Shown: positions 7,410-15,840 of the stretch, one piece after another
Numbering within the stretch: position 1 is the stretch's first letter
Layout: each line of letters opens with the position of its first letter
Origin: an uncultured Candidatus Melainabacteria bacterium
GTDB lineage: Bacteria; Cyanobacteriota; Vampirovibrionia; Gastranaerophilales; Gastranaerophilaceae
Assembly: GCA_934747325.1 (NCBI GenBank)
Contig: CAKVGW010000011.1
Location: 1 to 39,884 of the forward strand
DNA: 39,884 nucleotides
Direction of reading: 5' to 3'
Notes under the pieces: model-generated
Seen by the model: only the letters and a program-made list of their open reading frames with translations
What the model was told of the DNA's origin: nothing
Databases searched by the model: none
Made by a program: the position numbers and the translations under genes

Positions 7410-10079
7410 TTATCCTACACAAGACAAATGTCCGTTTTTCTTTTCTTCTTCAAATCTTGGAGAAAGCCAGCCTGACTTATATCCTGCATAACCTAGTCCA
7501 ACAAGACCTAAAGCACCGGCTGTAATCATGGAAGCTTTTTTGTGAGCCTTAAACCATTTTTTCATGCCACCGCCCTTTATACCAGAGCCACCTTCAACGC
7601 CATTTGTTAATCCTGAGAAGTCAAGTTTAATCAAATCTTCTTTTGCAAGATTTTTGCCATTATTTCTGATGTGGTATTCTCTATATAATTCTGCAGAAGA
7701 TTTGTTCGTTTTACTTAACCAACCATTGCCTTCCCAGCTTGTGTTCATGTTTACTTGGTTATGTAAAATTCTTTCTGCAACATCACCGTTTCTGTATTTA
7801 TTTAATGCTCTATCTAAGCAGTCAACCAATTCATCTGAAACAATTGAGTCACGCAAATCTTTAATTGCGCTTTGATATTTTTGATTATCTTTTAATTTTT
7901 TAGCTAACAATTCTTCTGATAATTCGTTACCTGTTCTCAATTTGTAAGTTTGTTTCAATTCTTTTGAAATGTTTTCTTTTGTTTTCAAGAATTTTTGTTT
8001 TGCTTCAGGAGAAGCTATGCCATCTTCAAGACAGGTTTCTAATGGTGTAAAGAATTCATGCTTTGTTTTAAAACCGTCTGCTAATTTAGCTTCATTTGCG
8101 ATATCAGGATCAAAGTTCTTTTGAGCTAAGCCTTGAGCGTTTGTAACGATTGGAGTACAAAGTTTCTTTTTAGCTTCCAAGTCAGTTAATTCGCAAGGTG
8201 CAGTTCTTGAAGGAAGAAGTGAAACATCCGCAGCAGAAGCTAATGCTGTACCTGGGGCGAAACCTTCCAAGTAAACAAATCTGCCTTTAATTTTTGGATT
8301 TTCGTTTAACTTCTTAATTTTTTCTGTAATTACTTTATAATCAGGTGTTGATTCATCAAGAGGACCACCCATTACAAGCAATGTGTTAGGGTCTTTGTTT
8401 GCATATTTTTCAAACGCATCCATAACTGTATCCATTGCTTTTTGGAAGTCACCACGTCCCCAGCTAACTGCTAATTTGATATCTTCGCCTTTTTTCAACT
8501 TGTCGATATAAGATTTGTCGATATTACCGTGAACTTTTACTTTTGCGTCAGCTTTACCGGCTGCAATTAAAGACAAACCTGAACCTTCTTTCATCCATTC
8601 GCCTTTTTTAGCATCCCAAGCTTGCGCTTTTTCGTAAGCACCGCTTAATCTGTCAAACAAATTCAACTTTAATTCTTTTTTAGCCTCTCTAATATCTTTT
8701 AGAGAAGTTTTATCTTTATTGAATGCGTCAAACGCTTTAATTGTAACTTCTTTACCGTCCGCAGTTTTTAATTTTGAATCAGTTTTGAAACCCGGTAAGC
8801 CGAGCTTTTCATAATATGCTAAACTTGGGTCGTTTAATGGGTTTGTAAGTCCTTTAAATCTACCCAATTTATCCAATTCAATCAAGTCTTTTTGAATTGC
8901 AGGAGTGATTTCAGGATTGTTTAATAATGTTTCGTAGTAACCTTCTGATACAGTTGTAAACATTGGAACGTAATCTTTTTTAGCATAATAGATTGGAATT
9001 GACATTGCATTTACACTGTCAGAACCTTTCAATAAGTCTTTTAAAATTGTTTTTTTCAAGAAAGCTTCTTCCTGACCGGTTTGCAAAGCTTCTAAATATT
9101 TTGGGTCTTTTGTAATTGCTTCAATTTGTTCAGGAGTTGCACCAAGGTTTACAATCATACTTTTTGCTGAAGTACCTTGAATGTAACCGTCACCTAAGTT
9201 GTGACCGATTTCAGACAAGAATTTATCTTTCCAATAGCTTTCGCCGTTAGCATTTGCAATCGCTGCGTTTTGAATTAAATAAGCGGCTTGACCATCAGAA
9301 CAAATAATATGTTTAGGGTCAAATCCGTCAACTGCTTTGCTAGATGCATCCATCAATTGTTGGCAAGCTTTACTTGCTTTTGCATATGAGTCACCCTTCC
9401 AAGAATTTGATAACAATTTTGTACTACTAGAATAACTTCCATCAGCATAAGGTTTTGTCATAGAAGCTGTTGCGTCCGAAAATACTAAGAAGAAGTCAAC
9501 ATTTGGAGCTTTCTTTTTCAAGTTTTCTGTTGGTCTTACTTTATATAAACCGATTTTAGATTCTTTTTCTAAGCCCCAGTTCATGGTAGAGGTTTTAACT
9601 TCATCTAGTAGAAAATAATCACCTTCTTTGGATAAGATGTCCGGAATAGATTTTTTATCTAAATCTTGCATTGTAAAGAACGGTGTTCCTTCTTTACCTT
9701 TTAGAGGGTGTCCGTCCGGTAAATTGTTTGGAACTCTTAATACCTGAACATCGGTAATTAATTCACCACTTTTGTCATAAACTTTTTTACCGTTATAGTA
9801 TGGCATAAATTTAACGGTTTTACCTTGTGTATTGGAGTCAACAACATTTAGTGAGTTGTAGTCATTTGATACGGTACCAACTCCACCGCCTTTTGCACCA
9901 AGTAAAGGTTCTTCCATTACCCAATGCGCTACGTGATTAGGGTTTCCACCTCTAAAAGAAATTTTGGTCATTCCTTTTGGAACATCAATCCCCTGAGTCT
10001 GTCCTTCGGTTGCTTTCACACTCTTTGCATTTCTTGCTCTGATAACAGAATAATCTGTACCTATAGCGTTAATCTTCAT
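7410..10079 (-). CDS. Glycogen/starch synthase-like (GT5) protein with F-R-G tag and C-terminal helix
   Basis: An 889-aa protein related to glycosyltransferase family 5. The N-terminal Rossmann half has EEPLLGAKGGGVGTV (about 57-70), corresponding to the K-x-GGL nucleotide-sugar loop. The C-terminal half has LLPSRTAPCELTDLEAKK (about 620-640), corresponding to the family's PSRFEPCGL block. Two family positions differ: the Glu of FEPCG is Ala, and the His-Asp-Trp of the acceptor loop reads Ser-Asp-Gly (ICSDGQAA). It may therefore be inactive or have another chemistry. SFRG sits at residues 41-44 after an MKINAIG start, and a hydrophobic Gly/Ala helix lies near residues 848-870 before a short basic tail. 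The ATG at 10079 has AAGGAG upstream; an in-frame start 18 codons earlier lacks one. Confidence 0.75.
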   Translation of the reverse strand: MKINAIGTDYSVIRARNAKSVKATEGQTQGIDVPKGMTKISFRGGNPNHVAHWVMEEPLLGAKGGGVGTVSNDYNSLNVVDSNTQGKTVKFMPYYNGKKVYDKSGELITDVQVLRVPNNLPDGHPLKGKEGTPFFTMQDLDKKSIPDILSKEGDYFLLDEVKTSTMNWGLEKESKIGLYKVRPTENLKKKAPNVDFFLVFSDATASMTKPYADGSYSSSTKLLSNSWKGDSYAKASKACQQLMDASSKAVDGFDPKHIICSDGQAAYLIQNAAIANANGESYWKDKFLSEIGHNLGDGYIQGTSAKSMIVNLGATPEQIEAITKDPKYLEALQTGQEEAFLKKTILKDLLKGSDSVNAMSIPIYYAKKDYVPMFTTVSEGYYETLLNNPEITPAIQKDLIELDKLGRFKGLTNPLNDPSLAYYEKLGLPGFKTDSKLKTADGKEVTIKAFDAFNKDKTSLKDIREAKKELKLNLFDRLSGAYEKAQAWDAKKGEWMKEGSGLSLIAAGKADAKVKVHGNIDKSYIDKLKKGEDIKLAVSWGRGDFQKAMDTVMDAFEKYANKDPNTLLVMGGPLDESTPDYKVITEKIKKLNENPKIKGRFVYLEGFAPGTALASAADVSLLPSRTAPCELTDLEAKKKLCTPIVTNAQGLAQKNFDPDIANEAKLADGFKTKHEFFTPLETCLEDGIASPEAKQKFLKTKENISKELKQTYKLRTGNELSEELLAKKLKDNQKYQSAIKDLRDSIVSDELVDCLDRALNKYRNGDVAERILHNQVNMNTSWEGNGWLSKTNKSSAELYREYHIRNNGKNLAKEDLIKLDFSGLTNGVEGGSGIKGGGMKKWFKAHKKASMITAGALGLVGLGYAGYKSGWLSPRFEEEKKNGHLSCVG

Positions 10080-10158
10080 AGATAACTCCTTACACACATA
10101 AATTGTTCTATATATACAAACACCCACACACAAAAAAACTTGCCTAAATATCCCCGTC

Positions 10159-10175
10159 TGTTAAGATATGTAAAG
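10159..10175 (-). promoter_or_regulatory. CTTTACATATCTTAACA upstream motif
   Basis: It reads CTTTACATATCTTAACA in the direction of the GT5-like gene, 80-96 nt before its ATG. A near-identical element lies 74-91 nt before the gene at 19608, and looser versions precede metG and the 815-aa gene. The position suggests an activator site some 35-45 bp upstream of the -10 region. Confidence 0.35.
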
Positions 10176-10290
10176 TAAATTTTTATTAAGTTCGGTATGA
10201 CGATTGTAACAAAAGCAAAAAAATTTTTCAACAACCTTTGTATATAAGGATTTCGGTTAAACTGTATTAATTTTCTACTTATCCGGTTTT

Positions 10291-10749
10291 TTATGGCAAA
10301 CCAATTTTTACAGTTTTATTAGGGTTTTTATCATCTGCAATTTTTGTTTTTGAGTAATTTTCTAATTTGTCATGCAAATCATCACTATGGTGTTCAATTG
10401 CGTCATCAACATCATTTAAAAGTTTTTTCTGAACTTCTTTTTCTTTGGTGAAAACATCTAATTCTTTTTCTTTTGTATAAGATTTTATGCCAGATTTATA
10501 CATAAATCTTGGGCAGACAAATAGCATTGTAATTGCGGTTGCTCCTAAACCAAACCAACTTGCGTGTTTCCACGAAGAAGTATAACTTCTTGCAATTGCG
10601 GTAGTTACAGCTCCTGTTGCAACGGATATGCCACCTGCATTAAGGATTGCTAAACGTTTTTCCGTCCGTCTGTTAACAGGATTTTGGAATTCTGAATACG
10701 GCCCCTTAAATGAAACCTTAGGGGTTAAGGCATTTACAGGTTGAATCAT
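10291..10749 (-). CDS. Small membrane protein with F-K-G tag
   Basis: A 152-aa protein of unknown function. It begins MIQPVNALTPKVSFKGPY, with the F-K-G tag at residues 14-16. Two hydrophobic helices follow (about 37-55, Gly/Ala/Thr-rich, and 65-84), then a charged Lys/Glu/Asp C-terminal region (about 90-150) likely to be helical. A GTG four codons upstream is also in frame, but the ATG matches the start pattern of other tagged proteins; neither has a strong Shine-Dalgarno. It diverges from metG and lies behind the GT5-like gene on the same strand, separated by about 210 bp. Confidence 0.65.
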   Translation of the reverse strand: MIQPVNALTPKVSFKGPYSEFQNPVNRRTEKRLAILNAGGISVATGAVTTAIARSYTSSWKHASWFGLGATAITMLFVCPRFMYKSGIKSYTKEKELDVFTKEKEVQKKLLNDVDDAIEHHSDDLHDKLENYSKTKIADDKNPNKTVKIGLP

Positions 10750-10806
10750 AATCTCACACACTTTCTTTAATATCTCTATATGACTATTTTAAACTTTTGG
10801 AAATGT

Positions 10807-10826
10807 CTTTTACATAGCTCTTAAGG
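10807..10826 (+). promoter_or_regulatory. CTTTTACATAGCTCTTAAGG element before metG
   Basis: A looser relative of the motif at 10159-10175 and 19682-19699, in the same orientation relative to its gene and at a similar distance (81-100 nt before the ATG). A TATAAT at 10864-10869 would be the metG -10. Confidence 0.3.
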
Positions 10827-10906
10827 ATTATTTTTCTTATTTAGTAGTGTTTCTATTTTATGTTATAATTTTTTTAACATTATTAATAAATAAGGGGATT
10901 TAAGAA

Positions 10907-12463
10907 ATGGCAAAATTTTATACAACAACAGCAATTGATTACGTAAATGGCGCGCCACACATTGGACACGCTTATGAAAAAATTCTAACCGATGTTATTT
11001 ACAGACACTATACTCAAAGATGTGAAGATACATATTTTCTAACAGGTACTGATGAACACGGTATTAAAATTCAAAAAACATCTGCAGAAAAAGGTGTTTC
11101 ACCAAAAGAATTTTGCGACATGAATGCACAAAAATTTCAAGAAGCTTGGAAAGCTTTAGACATTGATTATTCTCAATTTATAAGAACAACAGATGAACAG
11201 CACGAGAAAATCGTTCAAAAGATTTTCAAAAAGCTTGTAGATAAAGGTGATATTTATAAACACTCTTATACAGGACTTTATTGTTCAGGTTGCGAAGCAT
11301 TTTTGAGTGAAAAAGATTTAACTGAAGACGGACTTTGTCCTGACCACCAAAAGAAACCTGAAGTTGTTGAAGAAGAAAACTACTTCTTTAAATTAACAAA
11401 ATACAAAGATGCAATTATCAAACATATCAAGACAAATCCTGACTTTATTATTCCTTCATTCCGTGCAAATGAAGTTTTGAACCAGTTAGAAAACATTGAA
11501 GACATTTCTGTTTCTCGTGTTAATACAAATGTAAGTTGGGGCATTCCTGTATTAGACGACCCTTCACAAGTTATTTATGTTTGGATTGATGCGCTTTCAA
11601 ATTATATTACTGCAATCGGTTACGACCCTGATGGAAGCGATGAAAAATTTGAAAAGCTTTGGCCGGCTGATGTTCAGGTTATCGGAAAAGATATTTTGAA
11701 ATTCCATAGTATTTATTGGTTAGCAATTCTTATGGCATTGGATTTACCACTTCCTAAACATATTTTGGCACACGGCTGGATTACTATCGACCAAACTAAA
11801 ATGTCAAAATCATTAGGTAATGTAATTTCTCCAACAAGCGTTTTAGAAGCTTTCAATCTTGATATTCCTGACCCGTTCAGATACTATATGGCATCTGCTG
11901 CACCTTGCGGAAAAGATGGCAATTATTCTGACTTGGATTTCAAGGAAAAAGTTAACGCACACCTTGCTAATTCAATGGGCAACTTATTAAATAGAACTCT
12001 TTCAATGCTTGTTAAGTATTTTGAAGGTGACATTAAACCTGAATTTTTGGGTAAAAACGAATTAATGGAAAAAGCTTTAGAAACTGTTAAAGAAGTAAAA
12101 CATCATTTTGATTATTTTGAAGTTCAGGAAGCTGCTCAAAAAATTATTGAATTAGTTGACGTTACAAACAAATATGTTACAGATAATGCACCTTGGACTT
12201 TGGCAAAAGAAGGCAATATGGAAAAATGTGGTGTTGTTTTAACTAATGTATTACAAGTTATGACTGTTATTGCATCATTAATTTATCCATATTGTCCAAA
12301 TATCGCAAAAGCTATGTCAGAACAATTGTCTTATGATTTAAGTGTTAAATTGGATGACATTACTTGTGATAGTTTAAAAGCAGGACATTTGATTGACAAA
12401 GAAAACATCAAACCTGTTTTCTTGAGAATGGATAGCGAATTGGCTGATAAGAAGAATAAATAA
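10907..12463 (+). CDS. metG: Methionyl-tRNA synthetase
   Basis: Class I aminoacyl-tRNA synthetase that charges tRNA-Met. The HIGH signature is intact (PHIGHAYEK, residues 17-25) and KMSKSLGN lies near residue 302. The connective zinc knuckle near residues 125-145 has the C-x-x-C pair (CSGC), but its second pair reads C-P-D-H. At 518 aa it is the short form without the C-terminal tRNA-binding EMAP-like domain. The anticodon-binding helical domain occupies about 370-500. A purine-rich AAGGGGA precedes the ATG. proC follows after 21 nt, probably in the same transcript. Confidence 0.97.
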   Translation: MAKFYTTTAIDYVNGAPHIGHAYEKILTDVIYRHYTQRCEDTYFLTGTDEHGIKIQKTSAEKGVSPKEFCDMNAQKFQEAWKALDIDYSQFIRTTDEQHEKIVQKIFKKLVDKGDIYKHSYTGLYCSGCEAFLSEKDLTEDGLCPDHQKKPEVVEEENYFFKLTKYKDAIIKHIKTNPDFIIPSFRANEVLNQLENIEDISVSRVNTNVSWGIPVLDDPSQVIYVWIDALSNYITAIGYDPDGSDEKFEKLWPADVQVIGKDILKFHSIYWLAILMALDLPLPKHILAHGWITIDQTKMSKSLGNVISPTSVLEAFNLDIPDPFRYYMASAAPCGKDGNYSDLDFKEKVNAHLANSMGNLLNRTLSMLVKYFEGDIKPEFLGKNELMEKALETVKEVKHHFDYFEVQEAAQKIIELVDVTNKYVTDNAPWTLAKEGNMEKCGVVLTNVLQVMTVIASLIYPYCPNIAKAMSEQLSYDLSVKLDDITCDSLKAGHLIDKENIKPVFLRMDSELADKKNK

Positions 12464-12484
12464 TCTTAAGAGAGGTGAATAAAA

Positions 12485-13297
12485 ATGGCTAGTTATAAAA
12501 TCGGTTTTGTAGGCGCTGGCAAAATGGCGAGCGCAATTATTAAGGGGCTAATCAAAACAGGCTTTGCTAAACCTGAAGAATTGATTGCAACTCAGGCTGA
12601 AAAAGATTTGTTGGAAGAAAAATCAAAAATTTTGGGAATTAAAGTGATTTCTAATAACAAAGAGTTGGCACAATGTGCAGAAACTGTTTTTATAGCAACA
12701 AAGCCAAATCAAGTTGCGGATGTTTTAGCCGAAATTTCGCCTTATATTAATTCAGAAAAACTTGTTGTATCAATTGCAGCTGGAGTTACTACCGAAAAAT
12801 TAGAAGCAGGACTTCCTAGCGGCACAAGAGTAATTAGAGTTATGCCAAACACACCTGCCCTTGTTGGAGAAGGTATGAGCGGCATGGTTGGCGGAAAAAA
12901 AGCTAAGAAAGAAGATTTAGAATTTATTAAAGAACTTCTTTCTACAATAGGCAAATGTATTGTTGTAGATAACGAGGCTCAAATTGATATAGTTACTGCA
13001 ATTTCAGGTTCAGGCCCTGCATTTTTCTACAAAGTTATTAACGAAATCGCTAGAGCAGGTGAAAAATTAGGCTTAGACTATGAAAAGTCCTTGCTTTTGA
13101 GTATTCAAACCGCAATCGGCTCTGCAAAAATGGCTTTGCATAGAGAAATCCCTATGGAAGAGTTGATTGCTAACGTTGCAACAAAAGGCGGCTGTACGAG
13201 AGTTGGCGTTGATTGCATGGATGAAAATAATACAGAAAAACTTTTCTATGATGTAATCAAGAGTACGACTGACAAAGCGCATGCTTTAGGTAAGTAA
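12485..13297 (+). CDS. proC: Pyrroline-5-carboxylate reductase
   Basis: Catalyses the last step of proline synthesis, NAD(P)H-dependent reduction of pyrroline-5-carboxylate. The 270-aa length is typical. The N-terminal Rossmann motif is IGFVGAGKMASAI; the RVMPNTPALVGEGMSG block lies near 120-135 and SGSGPAFFY near 175. The C-terminal active-site segment reads ATKGGCTRVGVDCM in place of the common SPGGTTxxG, keeping the Gly-Gly-x-Thr core. The Shine-Dalgarno AGAGGTG precedes the ATG. It follows metG by 21 nt and converges on the gene ending at 13319. Confidence 0.95.
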   Translation: MASYKIGFVGAGKMASAIIKGLIKTGFAKPEELIATQAEKDLLEEKSKILGIKVISNNKELAQCAETVFIATKPNQVADVLAEISPYINSEKLVVSIAAGVTTEKLEAGLPSGTRVIRVMPNTPALVGEGMSGMVGGKKAKKEDLEFIKELLSTIGKCIVVDNEAQIDIVTAISGSGPAFFYKVINEIARAGEKLGLDYEKSLLLSIQTAIGSAKMALHREIPMEELIANVATKGGCTRVGVDCMDENNTEKLFYDVIKSTTDKAHALGK

Positions 13298-13318
13298 GAT
13301 TGAGAAGTTAATAATACA

Positions 13319-14095
13319 CTAATTCTCAATAATCAAATTCATGAACTCAATGTCATCATAATCAACGTAAGCTGTTTGCATTAGATTTCTGCCAGTCTTA
13401 ATTGTGATTTCATTGACTTGATTTTTGCGTATAAGATTTGGTGGGAGCTTGATTCTTTGCCCGTCGCCGTTCAGTTGAATTTCAGAAATTTTATTTCCGT
13501 TAAAATAAACTTCCGGCGGAGAAGCAAAAGCGTTTGGAATCCTATTCTGCCCCATGGAACGTGCCATTGCGGTATCAATACCTATAATAGAACCGATTAC
13601 AAGATAAACGGATTTTGTTAAGTTTATATTTTTGAGTGTAAATCTTTTTGTATAAAAAGGTCCGATTGATTGAATTCTAAATTCACCTGCATTGGCCGAA
13701 AATTCTGAATAATTATCATCCCCAAGGTGATACATATTTGTGTCAATTGCTTGACCGGATGCATTAGATTTTTCTATCCCGACAACAATTGGTGCATCAA
13801 GAGTTTTTTCATTTATTGTCATTGTAAAAGGCTTGTAATTTTCTTTTTGCACCGACATAATACTGGAACCATTAATTTGTGTATCAAGCTCGAAATAGCC
13901 CTCATTATCGGTTTTGGTTGAATAATTTTGTTTTGGTAAACGAATGTTTGCACCACCAACTCCCAAACCTGTTTGTTTGTCAATGATTCTGCTTGAGTTT
14001 GTAGTACCTTGTTCTGCAACACCACCTTGAAAAGTTGCAGCATAAGTCGGAAATGCAAAAATTAACATTAAAAATATACTAAGCAGTTTTTTCAT
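13319..14095 (-). CDS. Secreted protein with carboxypeptidase-regulatory-like domain
   Basis: A 258-aa exported protein. A Sec signal peptide (MKKLLSIFLMLIFAFPTYA, cleavage likely after Ala-19 or Ala-20) is followed by a beta-sandwich of the CarboxypepD_reg-like type. That domain shows I-D-K-Q-T-G-x-x-V-G-G-A-N-I, then T-D-N-E-G-Y-F-E-L, about residues 38-80. The C-terminal half has no motif I know and ends in a beta-rich segment. Such domains usually occur in cell-surface or outer-membrane proteins. Proteins fused to this domain vary widely, so a specific role cannot be assigned. It ends 21 nt from the converging proC. Confidence 0.75.
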   Translation of the reverse strand: MKKLLSIFLMLIFAFPTYAATFQGGVAEQGTTNSSRIIDKQTGLGVGGANIRLPKQNYSTKTDNEGYFELDTQINGSSIMSVQKENYKPFTMTINEKTLDAPIVVGIEKSNASGQAIDTNMYHLGDDNYSEFSANAGEFRIQSIGPFYTKRFTLKNINLTKSVYLVIGSIIGIDTAMARSMGQNRIPNAFASPPEVYFNGNKISEIQLNGDGQRIKLPPNLIRKNQVNEITIKTGRNLMQTAYVDYDDIEFMNLIIEN

Positions 14096-14173
14096 AACTC
14101 TATTATTTTTCTTTCGTTTATTAAAAATATTGCTCGACAGTATATTTTTAAGGATAATTTTAAAAAAGTAAAA

Positions 14174-14755
14174 TTATATTTTTTTCTTACCTATTTCCCA
14201 GCCGAATTTAAGCATATCTTCATTTATTAGCTGAAATCCTTGATTCATATAAAAATTTACGGCTTTTGTTGTAGAAATCAATGAGATATTGCGCTTGTAT
14301 AATTTTTTAAGAGATTCTATTATGCTTGCTCCTACTTTTTTATAGTTCCTTTCAGTATGTAAAAATGTCGAACTAGGTTTTACTTGTAAAAAATGCAAGT
14401 TATTTTCGTTATTATTAATTTCCATTTGAGCAAGGCCTAAAATGCCATTTGTATCTAATTTTTCAAAATTATCAAGTTGAGAAGTTAGCAAATAAATATG
14501 ATTGATATAAGGAGAAGCATACCTTTTTGCAACTTTTCCGGCTTGCAGTGCAATATGACGTCCAAAAAGATCTCCATCCCAGTCTTTTGTTGCATTTCTT
14601 ATTGCAAACAAATCTTTCTTGTTCTTTGGGTCAAATTCTACAAAACTTGCGCGTTTTGGTCTGTAATCACCGGTATTGGAATCAAATTGTTGAATTTTTA
14701 CATTATTAATGAATTTAGCACCAAATTTGGTATTATTTATATTATTTATCTTCAT
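14174..14755 (-). CDS. GNAT-like acetyltransferase fold with N-terminal F-G-A tag
   Basis: A 193-aa protein. The start MKINNINNTKFGAKF carries the tag (F-G-A at residues 11-13). The C-terminal part has the order expected of a GNAT N-acetyltransferase: a beta strand LGLAQMEI, LHFLQVKPSS, then NYKKVGASIIESLKKLY in the place of the acetyl-CoA pyrophosphate-binding loop and helix, and AVNFYMNQGF matching motif B. The Q/R-x-x-G-x-G/A loop is degenerate, so cofactor binding is unproven. There is no clear Shine-Dalgarno. Substrate unknown. Confidence 0.65.
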   Translation of the reverse strand: MKINNINNTKFGAKFINNVKIQQFDSNTGDYRPKRASFVEFDPKNKKDLFAIRNATKDWDGDLFGRHIALQAGKVAKRYASPYINHIYLLTSQLDNFEKLDTNGILGLAQMEINNNENNLHFLQVKPSSTFLHTERNYKKVGASIIESLKKLYKRNISLISTTKAVNFYMNQGFQLINEDMLKFGWEIGKKKI

Positions 14756-15072
14756 AACTTTTATTTAAAAAACTGTAAAAAATAAATTTGCCAGTTAATA
14801 AATTAAATATTACAAAATATTAACTTGTTTTTATGTTTAAAATTGTCAATTTTTTAATATTTAACTAATTAACTTTATTACATGCCAACATCGTTACAAA
14901 ACTTAATCCTAATAAAAACGCATGCAAACATGCTCTTGGCATGACTTAAGCATGATTTAAAACGCCAAAACCATGTAATCATGTAGCTTTAGCATGTCTA
15001 AAAATGCGCAATGGCAATGATTATAAGAAAAGGCAATATTTTAAGATTTTGTTACAATTGGTCAAATGTTGC
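14756..15072. other. Gene-free interval with CATG cluster
   Basis: No gene is visible. The interval is very AT-rich up to about 14880. It then holds eight CATG tetramers within 116 bp (14881, 14921, 14929, 14940, 14951, 14972, 14980, 14993), several as GCATG or CATGC. The cluster lies upstream of the promoter for the Cys-rich protein. Confidence 0.6.
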
Positions 15073-15100
15073 TTGTAAATGCGCTCTTAACCCATATAAT
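15073..15100 (+). promoter_or_regulatory. Promoter of the Cys-rich small protein
   Basis: TTGTAA, 16-bp spacer, TATAAT. The presumed leader then contains a small hairpin, GTTAAGG (15111-15117) pairing with CCTTAAC (15126-15132), about 50 nt before the start codon. Confidence 0.65.
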
Positions 15101-15180
15101 AGTAATAGGGGTTAAGGATTGAGAGCCTTAACAATATATAGAATTAAATCACAAATAAAAAATATTTTTGGGAGGAATAA

Positions 15181-15396
15181 GTGTTCAAGAGTCGTGATAT
15201 GGGGAGAGCTATTGCCGTAAAAAGGTGGACGCCTACGGCGTTAGAATGTTATAAAAGAGGTTGTGTGTGTGAAGGGTGCTTTTACAGCGATTTTTTTAGT
15301 GCAACTGCTCAAAAATGCCAAATGAAAGCAGCAGTTTTGGAGCTTGTTAGAACAATAGGTACACCAAATGTTGAACTACCACAAATTTTAGAATAA
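15181..15396 (+). CDS. Small conserved Cys-rich protein, possibly metal-binding
   Basis: A 71-aa protein with five cysteines (C23, C28, C30, C33, C46) in the pattern C-Y-x-R-G-C-x-C-x-x-C...C, then a helical segment MKAAVLELVRTIGTP. I recall similar small uncharacterised proteins in anaerobic bacteria but know no function. The spacing suggests a zinc or iron-sulfur site joined to a helical, perhaps DNA- or partner-binding, tail. The start is GTG at 15181 with GGAGG 5 nt upstream; an internal ATG at 15199 lacks a ribosome site. It has its own promoter and a leader hairpin; hpf follows from a separate promoter. Confidence 0.7.
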   Translation: MFKSRDMGRAIAVKRWTPTALECYKRGCVCEGCFYSDFFSATAQKCQMKAAVLELVRTIGTPNVELPQILE

Positions 15397-15413
15397 TTTT
15401 ACCAATAAAGTAC

Positions 15414-15442
15414 TTTAAAAATTGGTTTAAATGTTGTACAAT
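15414..15442 (+). promoter_or_regulatory. Promoter of the hpf operon
   Basis: TTTAAA, 17-bp spacer, TACAAT, about 27 nt before the hpf ATG, with a strong Shine-Dalgarno (AGGAGGTG) between. Confidence 0.6.
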
Positions 15443-15469
15443 GGAAAGGTAGTACATTAGGAGGTGTAA

Positions 15470-15826
15470 ATGCATATACACGTAAACGGTAAAAACATTG
15501 AGATTACAGATGCTATCAAGGCTTATGTAAAAGAAAAAATCGGTAAGGTAGCAAATCACTACGATCAAATTACAGGTATTGATGTAGTTCTTTCTGTAAT
15601 TAAAAACCCTGCTGCAACAGGAAAACACGTGGCTGAAGTTTCTTGCAAAATGAACACAGGTGTTGTTCACTGTGAAGAATCTGCAGAATCTATGTATGCA
15701 AGTATTGATTTGTTGGCTGACAAGTTGTCAAGACAAGTACAAAAATTCAAAGACAAAGCTTTATCTGCAGGTAGCAAAGAAACTATCAGAAATTCTGAAG
15801 TTAAAGAAGAAGTTGCGGAAAGTTAG
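15470..15826 (+). CDS. hpf: Ribosome hibernation-promoting factor (short type)
   Basis: A 118-aa HPF/RaiA protein (beta-alpha-beta-beta-beta-alpha). It binds the decoding centre of idle 30S subunits and stabilises inactive ribosomes in slow growth. The N-terminus MHIHVNGKNIEITDAIKAYV and the terminal helix LADKLSRQVQKFKDKA are typical. Only the N-terminal domain is present, about 100 aa plus a short acidic tail; the dimerising C-terminal domain of long HPF, usual in cyanobacteria, is absent. Translation is likely strong (AGGAGGTG). The glycosyltransferase gene follows after 14 nt and rdgB after it, so all three are probably co-transcribed. Confidence 0.93.
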   Translation: MHIHVNGKNIEITDAIKAYVKEKIGKVANHYDQITGIDVVLSVIKNPAATGKHVAEVSCKMNTGVVHCEESAESMYASIDLLADKLSRQVQKFKDKALSAGSKETIRNSEVKEEVAES

Positions 15827-15840
15827 TATTCAGGTAAAAA

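Noticed and set aside
10080..10133. Longer N-terminus for the GT5-like protein (18 more codons)
   Set aside because: AAGGAG lies directly before the ATG at 10079, and MKINAIG matches the other tagged proteins.
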